The notes under the pieces are model-generated. The model worked only from the letters and a program-made list of their open reading frames with translations, had not been told where the DNA came from and searched no databases. The translations under genes were made by a program, and so were the position numbers. From the NCBI RefSeq assembly GCF_016704835.1, contig NZ_JADIZJ010000001.1:1349001-1413000 (forward strand): DNA of 64,000 nt, in the 5' to 3' direction. Position 1 is the stretch's first letter. Each line of letters starts with the position of its first letter. The stretch comes from Sphingopyxis sp. (GTDB lineage Bacteria > Pseudomonadota > Alphaproteobacteria > Sphingomonadales > Sphingomonadaceae). This document shows positions 37,510 through 46,114 of this stretch, in pieces.

Positions 37510-38628
37510 TCAGTCGGTCAGATCGTCCCACATATCCTTGATCCGCCCGAAAAAACCTTGGCTCGCTGGACATTCGTCGCCGGTCTCGGTCTCGCGAAAT
37601 TCGGCGAGCAGTTCCTTCTGGCGAGCGCTGAGCTTCGTGGGGGTTTCGACATCGACCTGCACCACCAGATCGCCGTGGCCGCGGCCGTTGAGCACCGGCA
37701 TGCCGGCACCGCGCTGGCGCAACTGCTTGCCCGACTGGATACCCGCAGGAATGTTGATGTCGTGCCTGGCGCCGTCGAGGCCGGGGATGCTGATCTCGCC
37801 GCCGAGCGCCGCGGTGGTGAAGCTGATCGGGGCGCGGGTGAACAGCGTCGTGCCTTCGCGTTCGAACACCTTGTGCCGCGCCATATGGAGGAAAATATAG
37901 AGGTCGCCCGGCGCTGCGCCGCGCGCGCCGCTCTCGCCCTCGCCCGACAGGCGGATGCGCGTTCCTTCATCGACCCCGGCGGGGATATTGACGGTCAGCG
38001 TCTTGCGCCGGTCGACGCGGCCCTCGCCATGGCATGAATTGCACGGATCGGCGATGACCTCGCCCGCGCCCTGACAGGTCGGGCAGGTGCGCTCGACCAT
38101 GAAGAAACCCTGTTGCGCGCGCACCTTTCCATGCCCGGCGCAGGTCGCGCAGCGGCTGGTCTGGGTGCCGGGCTTGGCGCCCGATCCGTCGCAGGCATCG
38201 CAGCGCGCCGCGACATCGACCTGAATCTCGCGCGTGATCCCGCTGAAGGCGTCCTCCAGCCGGATTTCCATGTCGTAGCGCAGGTCGGCACCGCGCGCGG
38301 GACCGCGTTGCTGCCGCCCGCCGCCAAACGCCGAACCGAAGATCGATTCGAAAATATCGCCGATGTCGCCGAAATCGGCTCCAGCCCCGCCGCCGCCGCC
38401 CCGCACGCCGTCTTTGCCAAAGCGGTCATAGGCGGCGCGTTTTTGCGGATCGCGCAGGCAATCATAGGCCTCGCTGATCGCCTTGAAACGCGATTCGCTG
38501 TCGTGGCACCCCGGATTCTTGTCAGGGTGATATTTCATCGCGAGCTTGCGGTAGCTCGCTTTCAGCGTCGCATCGTCAGCGGTACGTTCGCATTCGAGCA
38601 GTTCGTAATAATCGATGTCGAGTGACAT
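37510..38628 (-). CDS. dnaJ: Chaperone protein DnaJ
   Basis: A 372-residue Hsp40. It has the J domain with HPDKN, a Gly/Phe-rich linker (GGGGGAGADFGDIGDIFE), four CxxCxGxG zinc repeats (CDACDGSG, CATCAGHG, CPTCQGAG, CNSCHGEG), and the substrate-binding C-terminal beta domains. It works with DnaK and lies just downstream of it. Confidence 0.96.
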   Translation of the reverse strand: MSLDIDYYELLECERTADDATLKASYRKLAMKYHPDKNPGCHDSESRFKAISEAYDCLRDPQKRAAYDRFGKDGVRGGGGGAGADFGDIGDIFESIFGSAFGGGRQQRGPARGADLRYDMEIRLEDAFSGITREIQVDVAARCDACDGSGAKPGTQTSRCATCAGHGKVRAQQGFFMVERTCPTCQGAGEVIADPCNSCHGEGRVDRRKTLTVNIPAGVDEGTRIRLSGEGESGARGAAPGDLYIFLHMARHKVFEREGTTLFTRAPISFTTAALGGEISIPGLDGARHDINIPAGIQSGKQLRQRGAGMPVLNGRGHGDLVVQVDVETPTKLSARQKELLAEFRETETGDECPASQGFFGRIKDMWDDLTD

Positions 38629-38688
38629 AGGTCGTCGGCCCCCTCCGGCCTGCCGGATCCGTGAGCCACGGACCCGGCAGGGGAGTTC

Positions 38689-40597
38689 TTATTTCTTGTC
38701 GTCTTCGACTTCGGAGAACTCGGCGTCGACGACATCTTCATCGGCCTTGGTCTCGCCAGCATCGTCGGCGCCGGGGGATGCGGCGGCCTGCTGTTCCTTC
38801 TCGTAGATCGCCTGACCCAGCTTCATCGCGACCTGCGCGAGTGCCTGCGACTTTTCGGTCATAGCGGCAGGTTCGCCGCCCTCGACCGCGGTCTTGGCTT
38901 CGGCAACTGCTGCTTCGATCTCGGCCTTCAGCGCCGCGTCGACCTTGTCGCCATGCTCGACGAGCTGGCGCTCGGTCGAGTGGATCAGGCTTTCGGCATT
39001 GTTCTTCGCCTCGGCCGCTTCGCGGCGTACCTTATCTTCTTCGGCGAACTGCTCGGCGTCCTTGACCATCTGGTCGATGTCCGCATCGCTAAGGCCGCCG
39101 CTAGCCTGGATCTTGATCTGCTGCTCCTTGCCGGTGCCCTTGTCCTTGGCGTGGACCGACACGATGCCGTTGGCGTCGATGTCGAAGGTCACTTCGATCT
39201 GCGGCACGCCGCGCGGGGCGGGCGGAATGCCGACGAGGTCGAACTGGCCAAGGATCTTGTTGTCCTGCGCCATTTCGCGCTCGCCCTGGAACACGCGGAT
39301 CGTCACCGCCGACTGATTGTCGTCAGCTGTGGAATAGACCTGCGACTTCTTGGTCGGGATCGTCGTGTTGCGGTCGATCATCTTGGTCATGATGCCGCCG
39401 AGCGTCTCGATGCCGAGGCTCAACGGGGTGACGTCGAGCAGCAGCACGTCCTTGACGTCGCCCTGCAGCACGCCCGCTTGGATCGCGGCGCCAATCGCCA
39501 CGACTTCATCGGGGTTCACGCCGGTGTGCGGTTCCTTGCCGAAGAAATCCTTCACGACTTCGCGCACGCGCGGCATGCGGGTCATGCCGCCGACGAGCAC
39601 GACTTCGTCGATCGCGCTCGCTGAAATGCCAGCGTCCTTGATCGCCTTCTTGCAGGGTTCCAGCGTGCGCTTGACCAACTCTTCGACCAGCTTTTCGAGG
39701 TCCGAACGCGTGATCGTCTTGACCAGATGCTTCGGCCCGTTGGCGTCGGCGGTGATGAAGGGCAGGTTGACCTCGGTCGTCGCGGCCGATGACAGTTCGA
39801 TCTTTGCCTTTTCGGCGGCTTCCTTCAGACGCTGGAGCGCGAGCTTGTCGCCGCGCAGGTCGATGCCTTCGTCTTTCTTGAATGTGTCGGCGAGAAACTC
39901 GACGATCTTCGAGTCGAAATCTTCACCGCCCAGGAAGGTGTCGCCGTTGGTCGACTTCACTTCGAACACGCCGTCGCCCACCTCGAGGATCGAAATGTCG
40001 AAGGTACCGCCGCCAAGGTCATAGACCGCGATAGTCTTGTTCTCGGTCTTGTCGAGGCCATAAGCGAGCGCTGCCGCGGTCGGCTCGTTGATGATACGCA
40101 GCACTTCGAGGCCCGCGATCTTGCCCGCGTCCTTGGTCGCTTGGCGCTGGGCGTCGTTGAAGTAAGCGGGAACGGTGATCACCGCTTGCGTCACGGTTTC
40201 GCCCAGATAGGCTCTCGGCGGTTTCCTTCATCTTCTGCAGGATGAAGGCCGAAATCTGCGACGGCGAATAATCCTCGCCGCCTGCCTTGACCCATGCATC
40301 GCCGTTGGTGCCTTTGACGATCGTGTAGGGGACCAGCTCGGTGTCCTTCTTGGTGATCGGGTCGTCGAAACGGCGGCCGATCAGGCGCTTCACCGCGAAC
40401 ACGGTGTTTTCGGGGTTGGTGACCGCCTGGCGCTTCGCCGGCTGGCCGATCAGGCGCTCGCCATCCTTCGCAAAGGCGACGATCGACGGCGTCGTCCGCG
40501 TGCCTTCGACATTTTCGATAACCTTGGGCTTGCCGCCTTCCATCACCGCGACACAGCTGTTCGTGGTGCCCAGATCGATCCCGATCACTTTTGCCAT
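38689..40597 (-). pseudogene. dnaK: Molecular chaperone DnaK with a one-base frameshift in the given sequence
   Basis: Residues 1-128 (MAKVIGIDLGTTNSCVAVMEGG to FILQKMKETAES) are normal. Then the frame breaks: the coding strand reads GAGAGCCTATCTGGG where the family has ES-YLGETVTQAV. Removing one C (G at 40210-40211 on the plus strand) gives the expected AES YLGETVTQAVITVPAYFND and an open frame to the EEVEDDKK-type C-terminus, 635 residues in all. Nucleotide- and substrate-binding domains are otherwise undecayed. dnaK is essential or nearly so in most bacteria, so a base-call error is the most likely explanation; true mutation is possible. Confidence 0.93.
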
Positions 40598-40677
40598 GTG
40601 TTACTCGTCCTTGTTGCTTCTGTGACGCCCTGAAAAGGCGCGTCGGTCGTGGGTCCCATTCGGGGTTTCAGGCCGCG

Positions 40678-40705
40678 ATATAGGTGCGCTTATCCTTGGC
40701 ACAAG
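40678..40705 (-). promoter_or_regulatory. Candidate heat-shock (RpoH-type) promoter of dnaK-dnaJ
   Basis: On the minus strand CTTG, 17 bases, then CCTATAT, ending 81 bases before the dnaK start. The CTTG core and the C-rich start of the -10 box fit alphaproteobacterial RpoH promoters. No CIRCE element was found nearby. Confidence 0.45.
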
Positions 40706-40762
40706 GGCTTTGAGGGCTTATCGGGGATGCGAATTCACGCGCTGTCACGGAGTCCGCCTAAA

Positions 40763-41308
40763 ATGAAACCTTTCGCTGTCATTGCTCTCGCCGCCACCGC
40801 GCTCACCCTGTCCGGGTGCGGCGAAAATCTGGGCAAGGGGCAGCCGCTCAATGTCGTCAGCGGTCATATCGTGATGGGCGCCACCGCCGACCGCCCCGCA
40901 GTCGGCTATTTCAAGGTCGAGGGCGGGCCGCAGCCGGTCCAGCTGGTCGCGGTGACCGCCGATCTCGCCCAACGCGTCGAAATGCACGAAAGTGTGCGTG
41001 AGAATGGCGTGGTCACGATGAAGCCACTGGCACGCGCCGATGTCCCGGCCAAGGGCGAACTGGTGTTCAAGCAGGGCGGCAAACATCTGATGATCTGGGG
41101 CATCAACGGCGCTGCGGTGCGTGCGGGGAAGCTACCGATGGCGTTTGTGTTCACCAACAACAATAATGAACGCATCCTGTTCGACATGGTGATCAAACCG
41201 GCTGAAAGCGCGGCGGGGGGCGAAGCGGCGATGGACCATGATGCGATGGGGCATCGGTCGGCGCCAGCAGATGCTGCACCCGAAAAGACAGCGGACGCGA
41301 AGAAATAG
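40763..41308 (+). CDS. PCuAC family periplasmic copper chaperone lipoprotein
   Basis: A 181-residue protein. Its lipoprotein signal has lipobox LSGC, followed by the PCu(A)C domain: ATADRPAVGYFKVEGG, then the copper ligands in VEMHESVRENGVVTMKPL and GGKHLMIWG (His, Met, His, Met). The C-terminus adds a Met/His pair region (AAMDHDAMGH), another possible copper site. Members deliver Cu(I) to cytochrome oxidase CuA. The ATG at 40763 is chosen since it places the signal at the N-terminus. No oxidase genes are adjacent. Confidence 0.9.
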   Translation: MKPFAVIALAATALTLSGCGENLGKGQPLNVVSGHIVMGATADRPAVGYFKVEGGPQPVQLVAVTADLAQRVEMHESVRENGVVTMKPLARADVPAKGELVFKQGGKHLMIWGINGAAVRAGKLPMAFVFTNNNNERILFDMVIKPAESAAGGEAAMDHDAMGHRSAPADAAPEKTADAKK

Positions 41309-41327
41309 GGGTGCCTTCCAGCCGGTT

Positions 41328-41401
41328 GTCATTGCGAGCGCAGCGAAGCAATCCAGCGTGGCGTAAACCGCCCGGGATTGCTTCGCTGCGCTCGCAATGA
41401 C
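41328..41401. repeat. Palindromic intergenic element, copy 4 of 5
   Basis: The best-conserved copy after copy 1: arms CATTGCGAGCGCAGCGAAGC and GCTTCGCTGCGCTCGCAATG match exactly over 20 bases. It ends just 10 bases before the next gene's ATG, on a same-strand junction, so here it may affect the downstream message rather than end it. Confidence 0.88.
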
Positions 41402-41410
41402 GAGGTTCTG

Positions 41411-41905
41411 ATGGCGCGATTGTCTCGGCCTTTGACCAGCGGTGAGGTCGCGCTTTCCCGAACGGTGTTCGGCGACGCGATCCGCTACGCCGACGTCCGC
41501 ATCTGCCATCACAAGTGGATCTTTTTCCAGCCGCGCGGCGTCGTCATGGCGCCGATGGGCAGCCTGCATTTCAACCCGCATGGCGAGCTGTATTGCGACG
41601 ATTTCAGCGCCGCGTCGCAGCGGCTGCAAGGGCTATTCATCCACGAAATGACGCATGTCTGGCAGGCGCAGACGCGCGGCCGCTGGTATCTCGTGCTGAT
41701 GCGCCATCCCTTCGCTCCGTACAGCTACAGTCTGAAACCCGGCTGGCTGCTCGAGCGCTATGGGCTCGAACAGCAGGCCGAGATCGTCCGTCATTACTGG
41801 CTGCTGACGCAAGGCATGGTTGTCGGCGGCGGCCCGGGGGTCGAGGCGTATCGTGCGATTCTGCCCTTCACACCGGGGTTGGACGTTCCCGCGCCGATCG
41901 CGTAG
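41411..41905 (+). CDS. Vgr-related family protein with HEMTH motif
   Basis: A 164-residue protein. The core reads VRICHHKWIFFQPRGVVMAPMGSLHFNP and LFIHEMTHVWQAQ; the latter is an HExxH zinc-peptidase-like motif. These proteins are annotated as 'vgr related' in sphingomonads and resemble a module found in some VgrG/Rhs-type proteins. No type VI secretion gene is nearby and no signal peptide is seen, so the role is unknown. Upstream is palindromic element copy 4, whose edge provides GAGG as ribosome site. Confidence 0.7.
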   Translation: MARLSRPLTSGEVALSRTVFGDAIRYADVRICHHKWIFFQPRGVVMAPMGSLHFNPHGELYCDDFSAASQRLQGLFIHEMTHVWQAQTRGRWYLVLMRHPFAPYSYSLKPGWLLERYGLEQQAEIVRHYWLLTQGMVVGGGPGVEAYRAILPFTPGLDVPAPIA

Positions 41906-41933
41906 CTTGCTCTTCAAATCGCAGGAGACGCCC

Positions 41934-42377
41934 ATGCCCGAAGTTCTCGACCGCTTTCGTTCCTCGACTTGGGGCTGGCTGCGCGGCACCTTGCTCGGAT
42001 GGTTAACGCTTGTCCTCTGCTTCGTCGGCGTAGGGCTGATCATCATCCTGATCCAGTGGCTCCGCTTCCTCGACGTCACCTATGAGCTGACCGAAGACCG
42101 GCTGATCCTGCGCAAGGGCATCTTCGTCAAAAGCATCGACGAGATCGAGCTCTACCGCGTCAAGGACGTGCGGATGGATTTCACGCTGATCAACCAGTGG
42201 GCGGGAATCGGCACGATCGGCATCGATTCGAGCGATGAAACGACCCGCGAAGGTGCGCTGGTCATGCCGCATATCGAGCGCGCCGCCGAACGGCGCGAGG
42301 AGATGCGCCGACTGGTCGATGCGGCGCGCCAGAAGCGCCGGGTGCGCGAACTCGACGTTTCGAGCGATTTGCTCTGA
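41934..42377 (+). CDS. PH domain-containing membrane protein (bPH2/YdbS type)
   Basis: A 147-residue protein with one or two hydrophobic segments (LLGWLTLVLCFVGVGLIIILIQW), followed by a bacterial PH domain: YELTEDRLILRKGIFVKSIDEIELYRVKDVRMDFTLINQWAGIGTIGIDSSDET. A basic helical tail follows. Function is unknown; YdbS-like proteins are membrane-linked. GCAGGAGA precedes the ATG. Confidence 0.85.
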   Translation: MPEVLDRFRSSTWGWLRGTLLGWLTLVLCFVGVGLIIILIQWLRFLDVTYELTEDRLILRKGIFVKSIDEIELYRVKDVRMDFTLINQWAGIGTIGIDSSDETTREGALVMPHIERAAERREEMRRLVDAARQKRRVRELDVSSDLL

Positions 42378-42430
42378 CCGGGCAAATTACGGGCTAGCCA
42401 GCGGGGCGACGTTCGTCCTATGTTCCGTTG

Positions 42431-43783
42431 ATGGATGGAATATCGCTTCTCACCGCCCTTTTTGCTCTCGCGGTCGGCGGTCTGATCGGTTGGCTTTTTG
42501 CTGGTCGCCAGGCGGGCGCGCTCAAGGCTGAGCGCGATGGGTTGTCGGAGCGGTTCAAAGTTGCGGTCACCGACCTTGCCGCCGAGGCCGGAGCGCGCAA
42601 GGCCGCCGATATCCAGCTCGCCTCGCTGCTCAGCGAACAACGCGCGCGCGACGCCGCACATGACGCTCAGATCGCGCAGCTCAAGGACGCGCAGGCCGCG
42701 CTCACGACGCAGTTCCGCGAGGTCGGACAGGTGATGCTCGACGGCGCGCAAAAGGCGTTCCTCGAACGTGCGGAAGCACGCTTCAAGGAAAGCGAGGCGA
42801 CCGCGGGACAGAATCTGAAAGCGCTGCTGTCGCCCGTCCACGAGCGGCTCCAGAAATATGAGGAAGCGGTCGGCAAGGTCGAGGCCGAGCGGCGCGACGC
42901 CTTCGGACTGCTTCACGGTCAGATCGCCGCGATGCGCGAAGGCACCGAACGCGTGTCGAGCGAAGCGGCGAAACTGGTCAACGCGCTGCGCAATGCGCCC
43001 AAGGCGCGCGGGCGCTGGGGCGAGCAACAGCTCAAGAACGTCCTCGAAAGCTGCGGCCTGTCTGAACATGCCGATTTTCAGACCGAGGTCAGCGTGACCG
43101 ATGGCGACGGCGGCCGGCTGCGCCCCGATGTCGTCGTAAAGGTACCGGGCGGGCAGAGCCTGGTGATCGACGCCAAGGTGTCGCTCAACGCCTATCAGGA
43201 TGCGTTCGGCGCGGTCGAGGAGCGCGAAAAGGCGCTGCATCTCGCCGCGCACGCCGCGGCGATGAAGGCGCATGTCAACACGCTCGGCGCCAAGGCCTAT
43301 TGGAACCAGTTCGACGACACCCCCGATTTTGTCGTGATGTTCGTGCCGGGCGAACATTTCCTCGCCGCGGCGCTCGATCAGGATCCGACGCTCTGGGACT
43401 ATGCGTTCGAGCGCAAGGTGCTACTTGCGACCCCGACCAACCTGATCGCGATCGCGCGCACCGTCGCCGCGGTGTGGCGGCAGGAAAAGCTCGCCAATCA
43501 GGCGCGCGAGATCGCCGCGCTGGGCAAGGAGCTGTATGCGCGCATGTCGGTGATGGGCTCGCACATCGCGAAGGTCGGGCGCAACCTTGATCAGGCGACC
43601 GGCGCGTACAACGCCTTTGTCGGCAGTTTCGAATCGCAGGTGCTGACGCAGGCGAAGCGCTTCGAGGCGCTCGATATCGAAACCGGCGACAAGGAAATTG
43701 CCGTGCTGCCGGTCGTCGAACAGGCGGCCCGCCCGCTGGCGAAGCTGGCGGCGGCGCCAGCGGCGGTCAATGACGGCGATTGA
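42431..43783 (+). CDS. rmuC: DNA recombination protein RmuC
   Basis: A 450-residue protein. There is an N-terminal membrane anchor (LLTALFALAVGGLIGWLF), a long coiled coil (about 30-160), and then the nuclease-like RmuC domain: GRWGEQQLKNVLESCGLSEHADF, RLRPDVVVKVPGGQSLVIDAKVSLNAY, FVVMFVPGEHFLAAAL and LATPTNLIAIARTVAAVWRQEK. It limits recombination between inverted repeats. ATG at 42431 is used (TTG at 42428 is alternative). Confidence 0.93.
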   Translation: MDGISLLTALFALAVGGLIGWLFAGRQAGALKAERDGLSERFKVAVTDLAAEAGARKAADIQLASLLSEQRARDAAHDAQIAQLKDAQAALTTQFREVGQVMLDGAQKAFLERAEARFKESEATAGQNLKALLSPVHERLQKYEEAVGKVEAERRDAFGLLHGQIAAMREGTERVSSEAAKLVNALRNAPKARGRWGEQQLKNVLESCGLSEHADFQTEVSVTDGDGGRLRPDVVVKVPGGQSLVIDAKVSLNAYQDAFGAVEEREKALHLAAHAAAMKAHVNTLGAKAYWNQFDDTPDFVVMFVPGEHFLAAALDQDPTLWDYAFERKVLLATPTNLIAIARTVAAVWRQEKLANQAREIAALGKELYARMSVMGSHIAKVGRNLDQATGAYNAFVGSFESQVLTQAKRFEALDIETGDKEIAVLPVVEQAARPLAKLAAAPAAVNDGD

Positions 43784-43793
43784 CGTCTAGCGT

Positions 43794-43815
43794 CCCCCGC
43801 CTCGGCGGGGGGGGC
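43794..43815. terminator. GC-rich hairpin between convergent rmuC and META genes
   Basis: Stem CCCCCGCC / GGCGGGGG with a 2-base loop in the 35-base gap between the two convergent stops. There is no clear T-run on either strand, so termination strength is uncertain. Confidence 0.4.
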
Positions 43816-43818
43816 GGG

Positions 43819-44529
43819 CTAAATCACCCGCTTCAGCACCGCAGTCCGCCCCTCGCTCCCGGTCAGAATCAGCGTTCCGTCGTCGGCAAAGGTCAGGCTC
43901 ACCGGCGCCGCGATTAATTTGAAGAACCCCGCTTCCTGCGTCATGCCGGGGCCGGGACAGGCCATTTCGGTCGCCATCAGCGGCCCTACGGTCAGATTGC
44001 CGTCGGCTGCCGAATAGCCCCCCGAAAAACGGTTGCAACCCGCGCTGCCGCTCAGCCGCGAACCGTCGAACTGGAGTGAGGTCGGCCGATCCTTCGCCAC
44101 TGCAACGCCGCCGATCGATACGAAATTCCAGCTCGATCCCGCCAGCGTATTGGGCGGCAATATCTTGCCGCCGCAGCCTTGCAGCGTTTTGCCATCGGCG
44201 ACGACGCGCACGGTGTCGGCAAAGCGCCGGTCGCTCATCCCGTCGCTGCACGGCGCGGTTTTGATCACCACCGAAAGCCGGTCGGCGGCATAGGTCCGGC
44301 CATTCATCGATGGCTGCGCGCCAGGGTTCGGCACCATGATCTTCGTCTCGCCATAGTCGCCGTCATAGTTGAGCCGCGACGGGGTAATCTCAAGCGTCCA
44401 TCCGGGCTCGGTGCCAAGCGCCATATAGGCTGCGGGCTGCTCGCCGGGGCTTTTCCGCGGGGTTTCGGGGGTTGGCGCACACGCGGCAAGCGCGAGAACC
44501 GAAGCGACGGGAAGGGCGGCCCTGATCAT
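43819..44529 (-). CDS. META domain lipoprotein
   Basis: A 236-residue protein with lipobox LAAC (Cys17). A first domain contains ALGTEPGWTLEITPSRLNY and two Cys near TAPCSDGMSD. The META domain follows: LAGSSWNFVSIGG, PTSLQFDGSRLSGSAGCNRFSGGYSAADGNLTVGPLMATEMACPGPGMTQEAGFF. META domains occur in heat-shock HslJ and proteins linked to novobiocin resistance; function is mostly unknown. Periplasmic, membrane-anchored. Confidence 0.88.
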   Translation of the reverse strand: MIRAALPVASVLALAACAPTPETPRKSPGEQPAAYMALGTEPGWTLEITPSRLNYDGDYGETKIMVPNPGAQPSMNGRTYAADRLSVVIKTAPCSDGMSDRRFADTVRVVADGKTLQGCGGKILPPNTLAGSSWNFVSIGGVAVAKDRPTSLQFDGSRLSGSAGCNRFSGGYSAADGNLTVGPLMATEMACPGPGMTQEAGFFKLIAAPVSLTFADDGTLILTGSEGRTAVLKRVI

Positions 44530-44582
44530 GCGATATCTCCTGAACGCTGCTTGCTGATCGACCTATGAAAGGCGCGGCGGCG

Positions 44583-45392
44583 CTATGCGTTCCGCCGCTG
44601 GTTCAGCACCTCATACGCCATCACCGCGGTCGCGACCGCGGCATTCAGGCTGTCGGCCTTGCCCATCATCGGCATCTTCACCCGCACGTCGGCGGCATCG
44701 GCATATTCGGGCGGCATCCCCTGCGATTCATTGCCGGTGAGGATGAAGGTCGGCGCGGCATAGCGCACCGCCTGATAATCGAGCGTGTCGTCGCCGAGCC
44801 AGGTCGCGACGAGTTGCCCCGGCCCCTGCCGCAGCCACGGCAGGAACTCGTCCCACCGCGCCGTCACCAGCTTCTGGGTAAAGATCGCCCCCATGCTCGC
44901 GCGGACCGCCTCGACCGCATAAGGATCGGTCGATTCGTCGAGCAGGATCAGTCCGCCCGCACCGACAGCGTCGCCGGTGCGCAGCATCGTGCCAAGATTG
45001 CCGGGGTCGCGCAGCCGCTCGGCGACGAGCCAGATCGGTGCAGCAGCGCGGTCGAGATCGGCGAGCGTGGTTTTGGGCTCGGCGTAAATGCCGACGACGG
45101 TCTGCGGATTATCCTTGCCAGACAGTTTCGACAGGATGGCGCCGGTCGTGTCGATCACCTCGCCGCCCGCCGCCAGCGTATCGGCAACCAGTGCGGCGGC
45201 GAGGGGGTGCGCGTCGCCCTCGGGCCCTAGGAACAGCCATTGGGGTAGCACGCCCGCTTCGCGCGCTTCGGTCGCGATGCGCAGCCCCTCGGCAAGGAAC
45301 AGGTGTTCGGCGCGGCGATGGCGTTTTTCGCGCAGCAAGCGCATCCGCTTGATCAACGGGTTCGACAGGCTCTCGATGGTGGCACGGCGCAT
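44583..45392 (-). CDS. RNA 2'-O-methyltransferase, SpoU/TrmH family
   Basis: A 269-residue protein with an N-terminal substrate-binding region (NPLIKRMRLLREKRHRRAEHLFLAEGLR) and a SPOUT knot: WLVAERLRDPGNLGTMLRTGDAVGA (motif 1), FILTGNESQGMPPEY (motif 2), VKMPMMGKADSLNAAVATAVMAYEVL (motif 3). Methylates ribose in rRNA or tRNA; which site cannot be told. It lies 4 bases after the HPr gene and is probably in the same transcript. Confidence 0.92.
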   Translation of the reverse strand: MRRATIESLSNPLIKRMRLLREKRHRRAEHLFLAEGLRIATEAREAGVLPQWLFLGPEGDAHPLAAALVADTLAAGGEVIDTTGAILSKLSGKDNPQTVVGIYAEPKTTLADLDRAAAPIWLVAERLRDPGNLGTMLRTGDAVGAGGLILLDESTDPYAVEAVRASMGAIFTQKLVTARWDEFLPWLRQGPGQLVATWLGDDTLDYQAVRYAAPTFILTGNESQGMPPEYADAADVRVKMPMMGKADSLNAAVATAVMAYEVLNQRRNA

Positions 45393-45396
45393 GCCG

Positions 45397-45675
45397 TCAA
45401 TCCTCGCCGAAGCTGTCCTTGACCAGCCCGACGAGCTTCAGCAGCGCGGCATCGGCGCCGTCGCCGCTTGTGTGGATCGTGATCGTGTCGCCTTTCGCGG
45501 CGCCCAACATCATCAGCCCCATGATTGACGTGCCGTTGACGCGCGATCCGCCCTTTTCGACTTCGACCGACACGCTTTCGGGCAGGCGGCTGACGAAGGT
45601 GACGAACTTGGCGCTGGCGCGCGCGTGCAACCCGCGCTGGTTGGTGATTTCGACCGTTTCGGAAATTTCGCTCAT
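45397..45675 (-). CDS. ptsH: HPr phosphocarrier protein
   Basis: 92 residues. The phosphorylated His is in RGLHARASAKFV (residue 16), and the Ser that HPr kinase can modify is in VNGTSIMGLMML. It is the phosphocarrier of the incomplete, regulatory PTS of alphaproteobacteria. The ATG overlaps the EIIA stop (ATGA), so they are coupled. No sugar permease is nearby, fitting a regulatory role. Confidence 0.96.
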   Translation of the reverse strand: MSEISETVEITNQRGLHARASAKFVTFVSRLPESVSVEVEKGGSRVNGTSIMGLMMLGAAKGDTITIHTSGDGADAALLKLVGLVKDSFGED

Positions 45676-46100
45676 GGCCCCACCCCCAGCATTTCGGAGG
45701 CGACCGAAATATATTTCTGGCCGGCTTCCTTGGCGGCGATCACCGCGGCGCGCAGCTCCATCGACTTGCGCGCGCTTTCCAGCCGGATCAGCATCGGCAG
45801 ATTGACCCCGGCGATCACTTCGGTGCGGCCCGATTCGAGCAGGCTGATCGCGAGGTTCGACGGGGTACCGCCGAACAGGTCGGTCAGTATGACAACGCCG
45901 CGGCCCTCGTCGACGTTGCGAATCGCGTCGGCGATTTCGCGGCGGCGCATTTCCATATTGTCATTAGGGCCAATGCAAACCGTCGCGATGGCGCGTTGTG
46001 GCCCGACGACATGCTCCATCGCGCGCACCATCTCCTCGGCCAGACGGCCGTGGGTGACAAGGACCATTCCCAGCAACGGCAAGGCTTTATCGGTGGGCAT
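45672..46100 (-). CDS. PTS EIIA component, mannose type
   Basis: 142 residues. The active His is in LLGMVLVTHGRLAEEM, with VCIGPNDNMEMRRREIADAI and VVILTDLFGGTPSNLAISLLE. In alphaproteobacteria this EIIA-Man receives phosphate from HPr in the PTS-Ntr-like branch linked to ChvGI and HPr kinase. No EIIB/EIIC genes are adjacent. Confidence 0.93.
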   Translation of the reverse strand: MPTDKALPLLGMVLVTHGRLAEEMVRAMEHVVGPQRAIATVCIGPNDNMEMRRREIADAIRNVDEGRGVVILTDLFGGTPSNLAISLLESGRTEVIAGVNLPMLIRLESARKSMELRAAVIAAKEAGQKYISVASEMLGVGP

Positions 46101-46114
46101 GAACTGCGAGACCC

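Noticed and set aside
40598..40762. Possible CIRCE element upstream of dnaK
   Set aside because: No TTAGCACTC-N9-GAGTGCTAA-like dyad is present; an RpoH-type promoter fits better.
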